A program made the position numbers and the translations under genes. From Synaphobranchus kaupii (lineage: Eukaryota > Chordata > Actinopteri > Anguilliformes > Synaphobranchidae): DNA of 64,000 nucleotides. This document shows, one piece after another, positions 23,366 to 30,855 of the stretch. The first letter of the stretch is position 1; each line of letters starts with the position of its first letter. The notes under the pieces were generated by a model that saw nothing but the letters and a program-made list of their open reading frames with translations, was not told where the DNA came from and ran no database searches. The stretch lies in assembly GCA_029718625.1 (NCBI GenBank), contig JAINUF010000033.1, forward strand, positions 124,001 through 188,000. The letters run 5' to 3'.

Positions 23366-23372
23366 TATTTAG
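23366..23372 (+). promoter_or_regulatory. TATA-like box of inner LTR
   Basis: TATTTAG lies 31 to 25 bases upstream of 23397, the first base of the self-priming complement. In Tf1-type elements this complement is the 5' end of the transcript, so the spacing is right for a TATA box. Confidence 0.55.
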
Positions 23373-23396
23373 TCCTTCGGCTGGCTGCCAGTCGGC

Positions 23397-23407
23397 GCCA
23401 GTTCGTT
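23397..23407 (+). promoter_or_regulatory. Self-primer sequence / probable transcript 5' end
   Basis: GCCAGTTCGTT is the exact reverse complement of the primer site at 24648-24658. In the Tf1/sushi group the first bases of the RNA fold back onto the primer site and are cleaved to prime cDNA synthesis. The matching copy in the 3' LTR is at 29284-29294. Confidence 0.8.
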
Positions 23408-23475
23408 AACGTTCGTCACCCGGTGTTCATGCTCGTTGTTTTCCTGGTCGTGTTAAAGAGAACTACTCGCTTGGT

Positions 23476-23493
23476 CGGGGAATATTATCCCCG
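23476..23493 (+). other. Short perfect hairpin in R region of inner LTR
   Basis: CGGGGA ATATTA TCCCCG: 6-bp arms, 6-nt loop, about 80 nt after the inferred transcript start. Also present at 29363-29380. Function unknown. Confidence 0.5.
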
Positions 23494-24040
23494 TGCAGCT
23501 TGGGTTCGGCTCCTAACTACAGTCTGGTAGTTAACCACCCCGTCAATTCTTGTCGTGCATGCAGCTAACCTGTTTCCCTTCTCCTCCATCTAACCCAGCT
23601 CCCATTCACCCCGTGGCAGTGTTCGTTTCCCCCCGTTATCGTTGTGTGTGTTGCGGTACCTCCACCTCCAGCTCGTGTAGGCTCCGGGAGAGCTTGCTAC
23701 CTGGCTACCCTCCAGTTGTTCCTGTCCGACCGAAGAAGCCAACGAGTTCTTCGGCACCGGCTCCTGGAGCTCTGGAGACAGTCAGCTCCTTCCGGACCTA
23801 CCGCAGCTACGCCACACAACCCATCTCTGCCGTGCTTCACCAACCACCTCCCTCTCAAACCCTGCACCTCCGTGAGAACCTCCCGGTCATTCCCGTGCCT
23901 TCCCTTGCACTAACCCTACCTTTTGTTTTTGTTCTGTACCGGTGCAGTCAATCCGGTCCAGTTCCTGTCCTGCCGTAGTGAGCCGCTCCCCAGCAATTCC
24001 AGTCCAGGTGTGAGTCTCGCACCTACCTGTCCAGTCCAGT

Positions 24041-24450
24041 TCCGGTTTGGAACAAATCCGTTCCAGACCATTGTTCCAGTGTGGACCTCCCGGTCCAGTT
24101 CCAGTCCAGTCCAGTTCCGGTTTGGAACGAATCCGTTCCAGACCCCTTGTTCCAGTGTGGACCTCCCGGTCCAGTTCCTGTCCAGTCCAGTTCCAGTCCA
24201 GTCCAGTTCCGGTTTGGAACAAATCCGTTCCAGACCCCAGTTCCAGTGTGGACCTCCCGGTCCAGTTCCAGTCCAGTCCAGTTCCGGTTTGGGACAAATC
24301 CGTTCCAGACCCGTGTTCCAGTGTGGACCTTCCGGTCCAGTTCCAGCCCAGTCCAGTTCCGGTTTGGAACAAAACTGTTCCAGACCCAGATTCCGGTGTG
24401 GACCTCCCGGTCCAGTTCCTGTCCAGTCCAGTTCCGGTTTGGGAACGAAA
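24041..24450 (+). repeat. 75-bp minisatellite in inner 5' LTR
   Basis: TCCGGTTTGG anchors at 24041, 24116, 24208, 24283, 24358 and 24433: five intervals of 75 bp, except one of 92 bp that has an extra 17 bp of GTCCAGTTCCA-type sequence. Each unit carries GGAAC...GTTCC short arms and a GTGTGGACCTCCCGG core. Confidence 0.92.
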
Positions 24451-24574
24451 CATTCCAGGCCTGCCAGTCCAGCTCCGGCTTGGAGCAGCCCGTCCCGGGC
24501 TACATACTGTTCCTGTGTGATATCGTGTTTTTTCCCCTCTTGTACAGTGTTGGGACTACCCCAACACTTAATTT

Positions 24575-24580
24575 ATTAAA
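24575..24580 (+). promoter_or_regulatory. Polyadenylation signal, inner LTR
   Basis: ATTAAA in AATTTATTAAACACC, 66 bp before the LTR end. It puts the R/U5 border close to the LTR end. Confidence 0.5.
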
Positions 24581-24647
24581 CACCCTCTTTGTGAATCTGT
24601 CTCCTGGTCGTTGCACTTGGGTTCGTCCCGTTTCTGGTTCGTAACAG

Positions 24648-24658
24648 AACGAACTGGC
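24648..24658 (+). promoter_or_regulatory. Self-priming primer binding site, inner element
   Basis: AACGAACTGGC begins 2 nt after the LTR end. It has no match to tRNA ends I know, but is complementary over 11 nt to the LTR at 23397-23407, the Tf1-type arrangement. Confidence 0.82.
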
Positions 24659-24666
24659 CAAAAATC

Positions 24667-25635
24667 ATGGACCCAGCCGACCTAGAGCGAATTCGCCACG
24701 CCTTCTCCTGCCAAACTGCGGTCAGCGACCAACAGGGCCGACGTTTGGATGACGTGCTGGAGGTGCTGAGGGTCATCACGGAGCAAGTAGCACAGCTAGC
24801 TCTTCACCAGCCGCTTCCGCGTATTCCTGTGGGCCCTACACCGCCCGCGCCGGACCCGCCGGTGGATCCTTCTGTGCCCACTTCTCTCCGTGAGCCCCGC
24901 GTTCAACACCCAGAATTATACCGCGGGGAATTGGGAAAGTGTCGCGAATTTTTGATGAAATGCGACATTGTATTCCGGATGCAGCCCTCCTCCTTCGCCT
25001 CCGACCCATGTAAGATCGCCTTCATTATGAGCAGTTTGGGAGGTGGTGCCCTGGAGTGGGCTACATCCATTTGGGACAGCCAAGCCGCGCTCTGCATCAA
25101 CTTCGCCGCCTTCACTGCTGAGATGCGGCAAGTGTTCGATCACCCTACCTGTGGGCGGGACGCAACACAACGCCTACTTCGGGTCCGTCAAGGAAGCCGC
25201 AGTGTCGCGGAAATGGCAATACAATTCCGTACCCTCGCAGCGGAGTCCGGATGGAATGACACCGCCCTTCAGGGGGCTTTCCGCCAGGCGCTTAGCGAAG
25301 AATTAAAGGACCAACTTGCCACCCGTGAGGAATCAACGTCACTCAATTGCCTTATTAGCCTGGCCATCGCTATTGACAACCGACTCCGTATCCGGGCCCG
25401 TGAGCGAGGGGGGAACTCCGGTCATCAGCATCAACATCAACAACACACTCGCTCGCACCCTTCTGCCTCTGGATCCAGGGCGGCGTCTGGTGTCTCTGAG
25501 GAAGAGCCCATGCAACTGGGCAGAGTTGCGGTCAACGCCGAAGAGCGCCAACGTCGCCTGCGATCAAGATCTTGTTTTTACTGTGGCAAACCAGGCCACC
25601 AGATCGCCTCATGCCCCATTCGCCCAAAAGAATAG
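24667..25635 (+). CDS. gag: Gag polyprotein of inner chromovirus
   Basis: Structural protein that would assemble the cytoplasmic particle and package element RNA. 322 residues, ATG 24667 (20 nt after the LTR, G at +4) to TAG 25633-25635. The N-terminal 50 residues are helical and possibly coiled (RRLDDVLEVLRVITEQVAQL), followed by a Pro-rich linker (about 51-75), a capsid-like region of the Ty3/Gypsy Gag type (about 84-230, including LYRGELGKCREFLMKCD and VAEMAIQFRTLAAESGW), a His/Gln/Ser-rich linker, and a zinc knuckle CFYCGKPGHQIASC at 303-316 (CX2CX4HX4C). Length and layout are normal for fish elements of this group, and the frame is intact. The stop codon follows a likely -1 slip site, so most ribosomes should make Gag and a minority Gag-Pol. 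Confidence 0.95.
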   Translation: MDPADLERIRHAFSCQTAVSDQQGRRLDDVLEVLRVITEQVAQLALHQPLPRIPVGPTPPAPDPPVDPSVPTSLREPRVQHPELYRGELGKCREFLMKCDIVFRMQPSSFASDPCKIAFIMSSLGGGALEWATSIWDSQAALCINFAAFTAEMRQVFDHPTCGRDATQRLLRVRQGSRSVAEMAIQFRTLAAESGWNDTALQGAFRQALSEELKDQLATREESTSLNCLISLAIAIDNRLRIRARERGGNSGHQHQHQQHTRSHPSASGSRAASGVSEEEPMQLGRVAVNAEERQRRLRSRSCFYCGKPGHQIASCPIRPKE

Positions 25636-25668
25636 GCTCGCCAGTAAAACTGGGCGTACTGACGAGCC
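25623..25668 (+). promoter_or_regulatory. Programmed -1 frameshift signal, gag/pol
   Basis: Slip heptamer C CCA AAA at 25623-25629, in the Gag frame as X XXY YYZ, one codon before the Gag stop. A spacer of 5 nt (GAATA) follows, then GGCTCG (25635-25640) pairs with CGAGCC (25663-25668). The 5' arm continues directly into CCAGT-AAA-ACTGG (25641-25653), leaving a 9-nt bulge on the 3' side. A -1 slip enters exactly the frame that carries protease. Heptamer, spacer and stem meet the usual requirements for retroviral-type frameshifting; efficiency is unknown. Confidence 0.75.
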
Positions 25669-26093
25669 CAATCATACCTTGCCATGCAGCTCAGAATCGC
25701 CTGGTCTTCAAGGCCACTCTCCTTTGGGGGGACAAGTCCGAAGTTTCGTCGGCCCTTATCGACTCTGGGGCCGACGCCAACTTTATGGACATCACCTTCG
25801 CCAGGAGGGCCGGCATCCCCACGGATCTACTACCCTCTCCCATCACTGCCTTTGCGTTAGACGGTAGAAGTCTGGGGTTAGTCACCCACTCCACCGTTCC
25901 CGTACAGCTCGTGTTATCCGGCAATCATAGGGAGAGTATTCAACTTCTGCTCATTAATTCGCAACAATCCCCCATAGTTTTGGGTCAGACCTGGCTCCGC
26001 CTTCACAACCCTCATATCGACTGGCAAGCCGGTCGTATCCTGGCGTGGAGCAGCCACTGCCTGGCTAGCTGTCTCCGTTCCGCTCTCCCCCCC
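25626..26093 (+). CDS. pol: Pol, protease segment (reached by -1 frameshift)
   Basis: Aspartic protease that would mature Gag and Pol inside the particle. It is read in the -1 frame relative to gag from the slip site. The catalytic motif [11 protein letters not shown] has its aspartate codon at 25761. The second conserved strand, [18 protein letters not shown], lies near 25970-26022 and is typical of gypsy proteases. The frame runs to a C7 tract at 26087-26093; beyond it the same frame reads unrelated sequence to a stop near 26322, while recognisable Pol continues in the +1 frame. Spacing from Gag suggests no separate start codon; the ATG at 25572 lies upstream of the slip site and inside gag. 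Confidence 0.88.
26087..26093 (+). other. C7 tract with frame break in pol
   Basis: CTCTCCCCCCCTCCGG. Upstream coding is in one frame and downstream coding in the +1 frame, equivalent to one extra base. A homopolymer is the usual site both of sequencing length errors and of replication slippage. Every other domain of the element is intact. Confidence 0.75.
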
Positions 26094-28983
26094 TCCGGGG
26101 TCCAAGAATTCCAGCACCAACTTACCCGAACCCGATCTGTCCAACATCCCCAAGCAATATCACGACCTCTCCCTCACCTTCTCCAAATCACGCGCTCTGT
26201 CCCTACCTCCTCACCGACCCTACGATTGTTGTATCGACCTGCTGGCAGGAGCCAAGCTCCCGTCGGGTCGTCTCTACAGTCTGTCGGGCCCGGAGAAGCT
26301 CTCCATGGAGGAGTATATTCATGAGTCCCTCGCCTCGGGCATCATCCGCCCCTCCTCTTCTCCTGTTGGTGCTGGGTTCTTTTTTGTGGGGAAAAAGGAC
26401 GGCTCACTACGGCCCTGCATCGACTACCGAGGGCTAAACCAAATAACCATCCGCAACAAATATCCTCTTCCCCTTATTAATACTGCATTTGAACCCCTCT
26501 CGCAGGCCGTCATTTTTACAAAGCTCGACCTCCGTAATGCGTACCACTTGGTGCGTATACGGGAGGGGGATGAATGGAAGACTGCCTTCAATACCCCGTT
26601 GGGCCACTACGAGTACCTAGTGGTCCCCTTCGGCCTTACTAACGCCCCGGCAGTCTTTCAGGGCATGGTAAATGACGTCCTGCGAGACCTGTTGGGGAAA
26701 ACTGTGTTTGTTTATATCGATGACATTTTGATTTTTTCTAAGTCCCCTCAGGAGCACATTCTCCATGTCCGGGAGGTTCTCCAGCGTCTGCTGGAAAACC
26801 AGCTCTTTGTCAAAGCAGAGAAGTGCTCCTTCCACGTCTCCTCAGTCCCGTTCCTCGGCTTCATCATCGAGGAGGGCAGCATCCGGGCGGATCCTGCCAA
26901 GATCAAGGCGGTGACAGAATGGCCCCAACCCACCTCTCGTAAGCACCTACAACAGTTCCTTGGTTTTGCCAATTTTTACCGTAGATTTATCCGTAATTAC
27001 AGTGTCATTGCTGCTCCCCTAACCAAACTCACCTCCACTGCTTTTTCTTTTTGTTGGAACTCCGAGGCTCAGCTCGCGTTTGAACGCCTTAAGACTCGGT
27101 TTTCCTCAGCCCCTATTCTTTGTCACCCTGACCCTACCCGCCAATTTACGATTGAGGTGGATGCCTCCGACACCGGCGTGGGGGCCATTCTGTCCCAACG
27201 AGCCGCCTTGGACAACAAGCTCCATCCCTGTGCTTTCTTCTCCCGGAGGCTGTCCTCCGCCGAGCGGAACTATGATGTCGGGGATCGGGAGCTTCTGGCC
27301 ATCAAGCTGGCTCTTGAGGAGTGGCGCCACTGGCTGGAGGGGGCAGGTAACCCCTTTATTGTTTTAACTGACCACCAAAACCTCATTTATTTAAAATCTG
27401 CTAAGAGGCTTAATGCCAGACAGGCGAGGTGGTCATTATTCTTTGCCCGATTCAATTTTTCTGTGTCCTACCGCCCCGGTTCCCGCAATATCAAGGCGGA
27501 TGCCTTATCCCGTGTTTTTTCCCTTCCCTCCAGTCCTGCTGACCCCGAGTCCATTCTACCGGCTTCCTGTATGGTGGCTGCGGTCTCGTGGAGGATTGAG
27601 GAGATTGTGAGGTCCGCCCAGACTTCCCACCCTGACCCCCGTAGTAACCCTAACTCCTCCCTGTTTGTTCCCAACCCCGTCCGCTCCCAGGTCCTTGAGT
27701 GGGTTCACGCCTCCTGTCTGGCGTGCCACCCAGGTGTTGCCAGAACGACCACCCTCGTCAGGAGGAGTTTTTGGTGGCCCACGCTCAAGGAGGATACCCG
27801 TGCTTTTGTCCTGGCCTGCGCGGTGTGCGCCAGGAGCAAGGCTTCCCACCAGCCTCCCTCTGGTCTTCTCCTTCCCCTCCCTGTTCCGGGCCGTCCTTGG
27901 AGCCACATTGGCGTAGACTTCGTCACCGGTCTACCATTGTCAGAAGGCAACTCCGTCATTCTGACAATTGTGGACCGGTTCTCCAAGGCGGTTCACTTTG
28001 TTCCCCTCCCTAAGCTCCCGTCCGCCCTCGAAACTGCGGAGCTCCTGGTGTCTCATGTGGTCAGGCTGCACGGGATCCCATCCGACATTGTGTCGGACCG
28101 TGGGCCCCAATTCTCCTCCCAGGTGTGGAAGGCGTTCTGTGTAGCCCTGGGGGCCTCGGCCAGTCTGTCGTCTGGTTTTCATCCCCAGTCTAACGGCCAG
28201 GCAGAGAGGGCGAACCAGGACCTGGGGGCCGCCCTGCGGTGCGTCACTGCACGCAATCCCGCCTCCTGGAGCCGTTTTCTTCCCTGGGTAGAGTACGCCC
28301 ATAACTCTCTTAAGAGTGCGTCTACAGGGTTGTCCCCGTTCGAGTGCTCATTAGGCTACCAACCTCCTCTCCTGTCGGCCCAGGAGGCTGAGGTAGCAGT
28401 CCCCTCCGTCAAATCCCACATCCTCAAGTGCAAACGCGTGTGGAGACTTGCACGCACCGCACTCCTGCGCTCGAATGCCCGTTCCCAACGTCTGGCGGAC
28501 CTGCACAGGACCGCAGCCCCTAAGTACAGAGCCGGTCAGCAGGTCTGGCTTTCTACTTCCAACATTTCCTTTCCCTCCTCCTCTAAAAAACTTCGGCCCC
28601 GTTTTATTGGTCCCTTCCCTGTTGTTTGTCTCATTAACCCGGTTTCTGTTAAACTCTCCCTCCCCTCCTCCCTCAAGGTCTACCCCGTTTTTCATGTGTC
28701 ACAGATCAAGCCTGTCGCCTCCAGCCCCCTCAGTGCCCCTACCCTCCCTCCTCCACCCGTCCGGGTCATCGACAACGCCCCGGCCTACACGGTGGACCAC
28801 ATCATCGACATCCGCCGTAAAGGTCGGGGCTTTCAATACCTCGTGGACTGGGAGGGGTATGGTCCTGAGGAGCGGTCGTGGCTCCACAGGAGCCTCATCC
28901 TGGATCAATCATTGATCCAGGATTTCCACAGTCGCTTCCCTCTTAAGACCAGGCCGCCAGGTACGCCAGGGGGCGTACGTTGA
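26094..28983 (+). CDS. pol: Pol, RT-RNase H-integrase-chromodomain segment
   Basis: Makes cDNA, removes the RNA and integrates the copy. Residues are numbered from the internal ATG at 26305 (892 codons to TGA 28983); the frame is open back to the C7 tract. RT: D75 in FTKLD and YIDD at 137-140. RNase H: D286, E329, D356 and D399. Integrase zinc finger: H468, H475, C505 and C508. Catalytic triad: D538, D598 and E634, with 35 residues between the last two. GPF motif: about 769-771. C-terminal chromodomain: about 820-872, with [18 protein letters not shown]. Every catalytic residue checked is present. The chromodomain would direct integration through histone marks, as known for chromoviruses. Only the one-base frame break separates this from the protease segment, so it is not translated as a unit unless the C tract is miscounted. 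Confidence 0.95.
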
Positions 28984-28991
28984 GGGGGGGG
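28982..28991 (+). promoter_or_regulatory. Polypurine tract of inner element
   Basis: GAGGGGGGGG overlaps the pol stop codon (TGA 28981-28983) and is followed by TAC and the LTR start TGTAATG. Plus-strand primer. Confidence 0.88.
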
Positions 28992-28994
28992 TAC

Positions 28995-30532
28995 TGTAAT
29001 GTTCCGCTCCCTTCCTGTTCGTTTTCTGTATTTTCCTGTTTTCCCTCCGTGTCATGTTGGATCCTTTTGTCCGTGTTTTCCCCGCTGCTGCGGTCTGGGC
29101 GTTTCCTTCCCTGTCTTGTTCGTTTGGTTGTCTCACTTCCGCCTTTTCACTCCGTCCCCCCTCGTTGCATGCATTCCCTCACCTGGTGTCTTGTAATCAC
29201 TCCTGCTGATTTTCCACACCTGTCCCTTGTTTAGTTCTATTATTAACCTCACTATTTAGTCCTTCGGCTGGCTGCCAGTCGGCGCCAGTTCGTTAACGTT
29301 CGTCACCCGGTGTTCATGCTCGTTGTTTTCCTGGTCGTGTTAAAGAGAACTACTCGCTTGGTCGGGGAATATTATCCCCGTGCAGCTTGGGTTCGGCTCC
29401 TAACTACAGTCTGGTAGTTAACCACCCCGTCAATTCTTGTCGTGCATGCAGCTAACCTGTTTCCCTTCTCCTCCATCTAACCCAGCTCCCATTCACCCGT
29501 GGCAGTGTTCGTTTCCCCCCGTTATCGTTGTGTGTGTTGCGGTACCTCCACCTCCAGCTCGTGTAGGCTCCGGGAGAGCTTGCTACCTGGCTACCCTCCA
29601 GTTGTTCCTGTCCGACCGAAGAAGCCAACGAGTTCTTCGGCACCGGCTCCTGGAGCTCTGGAGACAGTCAGCTCCTTCCGGACCTACCGCAGCTACGCCA
29701 CACAACCCATCTCTGCCGTGCTTCACCAACCACCTCCCTCTCAAACCCTGCACCTCCGTGAGAACCTCCCGGTCATTCCCGTGCCTTCCCTTGCACTAAC
29801 CCTACCTTTTGTTTTTGTTCTGTACCGGTGCAGTCAATCCGGTCCAGTTCCTGTCCTGCCGTAGTGAGCCGCTCCCCAGCAATTCCAGTCCAGGTGTGAG
29901 TCTCGCACCTACCTGTCCAGTCCAGTTCCGGTTTGGAACAAATCCGTTCCAGACCATTGTTCCAGTGTGGACCTCCCGGTCCAGTTCCAGTCCAGTCCAG
30001 TTCCGGTTTGGAACGAATCCGTTCCAGACCCCTTGTTCCAGTGTGGACCTCCCGGTCCAGTTCCTGTCCAGTCCAGTTCCAGTCCAGTCCAGTTCCGGTT
30101 TGGAACAAATCCGTTCCAGACCCCAGTTCCAGTGTGGACCTCCCGGTCCAGTTCCAGTCCAGTCCAGTTCCGGTTTGGGACAAATCCGTTCCAGACCCGT
30201 GTTCCAGTGTGGACCTTCCGGTCCAGTTCCAGCCCAGTCCAGTTCCGGTTTGGAACAAAACTGTTCCAGACCCAGATTCCGGTGTGGACCTCCCGGTCCA
30301 GTTCCTGTCCAGTCCAGTTCCGGTTTGGGAACGAAACATTCCAGGCCTGCCAGTCCAGCTCCGGCTTGGAGCAGCCCGTCCCGGGCTACATACTGTTCCT
30401 GTGTGATATCGTGTTTTTTCCCCTCTTGTACAGTGTTGGGACTACCCCAACACTTAATTTATTAAACACCCTCTTTGTGAATCTGTCTCCTGGTCGTTGC
30501 ACTTGGGTTCGTCCCGTTTCTGGTTCGTAACA
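28995..30532 (+). repeat. 3' LTR of inner element (1,538 bp)
   Basis: Same sequence as the 5' LTR, offset 5,887 bp before the one-base C difference and 5,886 bp after it. Starts directly after the polypurine tract and GTAC. ATTAAA lies at 30461-30466. Confidence 0.96.
29927..30336 (+). repeat. 75-bp minisatellite in inner 3' LTR
   Basis: The same six-unit array as in the 5' LTR, with the same 92-bp interval, so the array was copied as a whole at the last insertion. Confidence 0.92.
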
Positions 30533-30537
30533 GTTTT
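30533..30537. repeat. Target site duplication, inner element, right
   Basis: GTTTT after the LTR end GTAACA. Removing one copy and the element restores AATGTTTTTCATTT, as in the 5' LTR at about 18268. Confidence 0.88.
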
Positions 30538-30851
30538 TCATTTAATAAAATTATTTAATCTCAAGACCTGATTTAGACTTTGTTTTGGCTTGTTGGTTGA
30601 TCCACCAGGTTACTGTTCGACTTACCTATTAACGAATTTGGCGATTTAATTGATGATTGTAATTCTTAATAATAATTATTAAATTAAATCACGTAAAGCT
30701 TATTTTGAATGTAGGTTAAGTGAGGGGTTCTAGCACGCAATATCGCTTGTGTTCAGTATTCAGAGTGCTGAACGTTTTAACAAGGGCATTGACTGTTGGA
30801 ACCGCTGGATTCAGAAAATACACATTTTACCTAGTCCTCACTTACCCGACA
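30538..30851 (+). repeat. 3' LTR of outer element, second part (314 bp)
   Basis: Resumes at TCATTTAATAAAATTATT and ends CACTTACCCGACA, followed by satellite. It carries AATAAA at 30544-30549. Relative to the 5' LTR it has one extra T after AATAAAAT and one C fewer in GGAACCGCTGG. Counting the target duplication once, the two parts total 745 bp, the same as the 5' LTR. Confidence 0.93.
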
Positions 30852-30855
30852 AGAC
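30852..30855. repeat. Target site duplication, outer element, right
   Basis: AGAC directly after the LTR end CCGACA. Removing the element and one AGAC restores an uninterrupted satellite monomer. Confidence 0.9.

Larger units (their letters stand above)
23108..24646 (+). repeat. 5' LTR of inner element (1,539 bp)
   Basis: From TGTAATGTTCCGCTCCC to CTGGTTCGTAACA. It is identical by eye to the 3' LTR except C4 against C3 at 23609-23612. A TATA-like TATTTAG (23366), the probable transcript start (23397), a short perfect hairpin (23476-23493), a 75-bp minisatellite (about 24041-24450) and ATTAAA (24575) can be placed in it. If these are right, R is about 1.2 kb and U5 is very short. Long apparent ORFs on both strands here come from the minisatellite and are not genes. 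Confidence 0.96.
23108..30532 (+). mobile_element. Inner Tf1/sushi-type chromovirus (Ty3/Gypsy), near-complete
   Basis: A 7,425-bp element in plus orientation. In order: 5' LTR (1,539 bp), self-priming primer site, gag, -1 frameshift signal, pol (protease, RT, RNase H, integrase, chromodomain), polypurine tract GAGGGGGGGG, 3' LTR (1,538 bp). It is flanked by 5-bp GTTTT duplications within the 3' LTR of the outer element. The LTRs differ by a single C. The chromodomain, self-priming and gene order place it in the Tf1/sushi group of vertebrate Ty3/Gypsy elements. There is no envelope gene. It would be potentially active apart from one frame break in pol. Confidence 0.96.
17844..30851 (+). mobile_element. 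Outer non-autonomous LTR retrotransposon, split by a nested element
   Basis: A complete LTR element in plus orientation within the satellite. In order it has a 745-bp 5' LTR, an 18-nt primer site matching tRNA-Gln, a broken gag-like frame, a duplicated 3' region with two polypurine tracts, and a 3' LTR of 431 + 314 = 745 bp divided by the inner element at 23108-30532. It is flanked by AGAC on both sides. Without the inner element it is about 5.6 kb. I see no protease, RT, RNase H or integrase, so it must depend on enzymes from another element. A 4-bp duplication and tRNA-Gln priming fit either a retrovirus-like or a Ty3/Gypsy-like origin; I cannot choose between them. Confidence 0.93.

Noticed and set aside
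23887..24453. 188-codon minus-strand frame and 218-, 187- and 157-codon plus-strand frames in the LTR, repeated at 29773-30530
   Set aside because: They are produced by the 75-bp minisatellite, whose length is a multiple of three. They are present identically in both LTRs and overlap each other in several frames.
24647..24670. A tRNA primer site for the inner element
   Set aside because: No tRNA 3' end I know matches the sequence after the LTR, whereas 11 nt match the element's own LTR exactly.
25565..25590. Alternative slip site in the zinc-knuckle region (GTTTTTA)
   Set aside because: In the gag phase it reads T TTT TAC, so the A-site tRNA could not re-pair after a -1 shift. CCCAAAA downstream fits all the criteria.
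26617..28908. Many minus-strand frames of 60-120 codons inside pol
   Set aside because: They are shadows of a well-supported pol gene on the other strand, with no recognisable domains.
28984..28994. An envelope gene in the inner element
   Set aside because: Pol ends at 28983, directly on the polypurine tract. There is no room for another gene.
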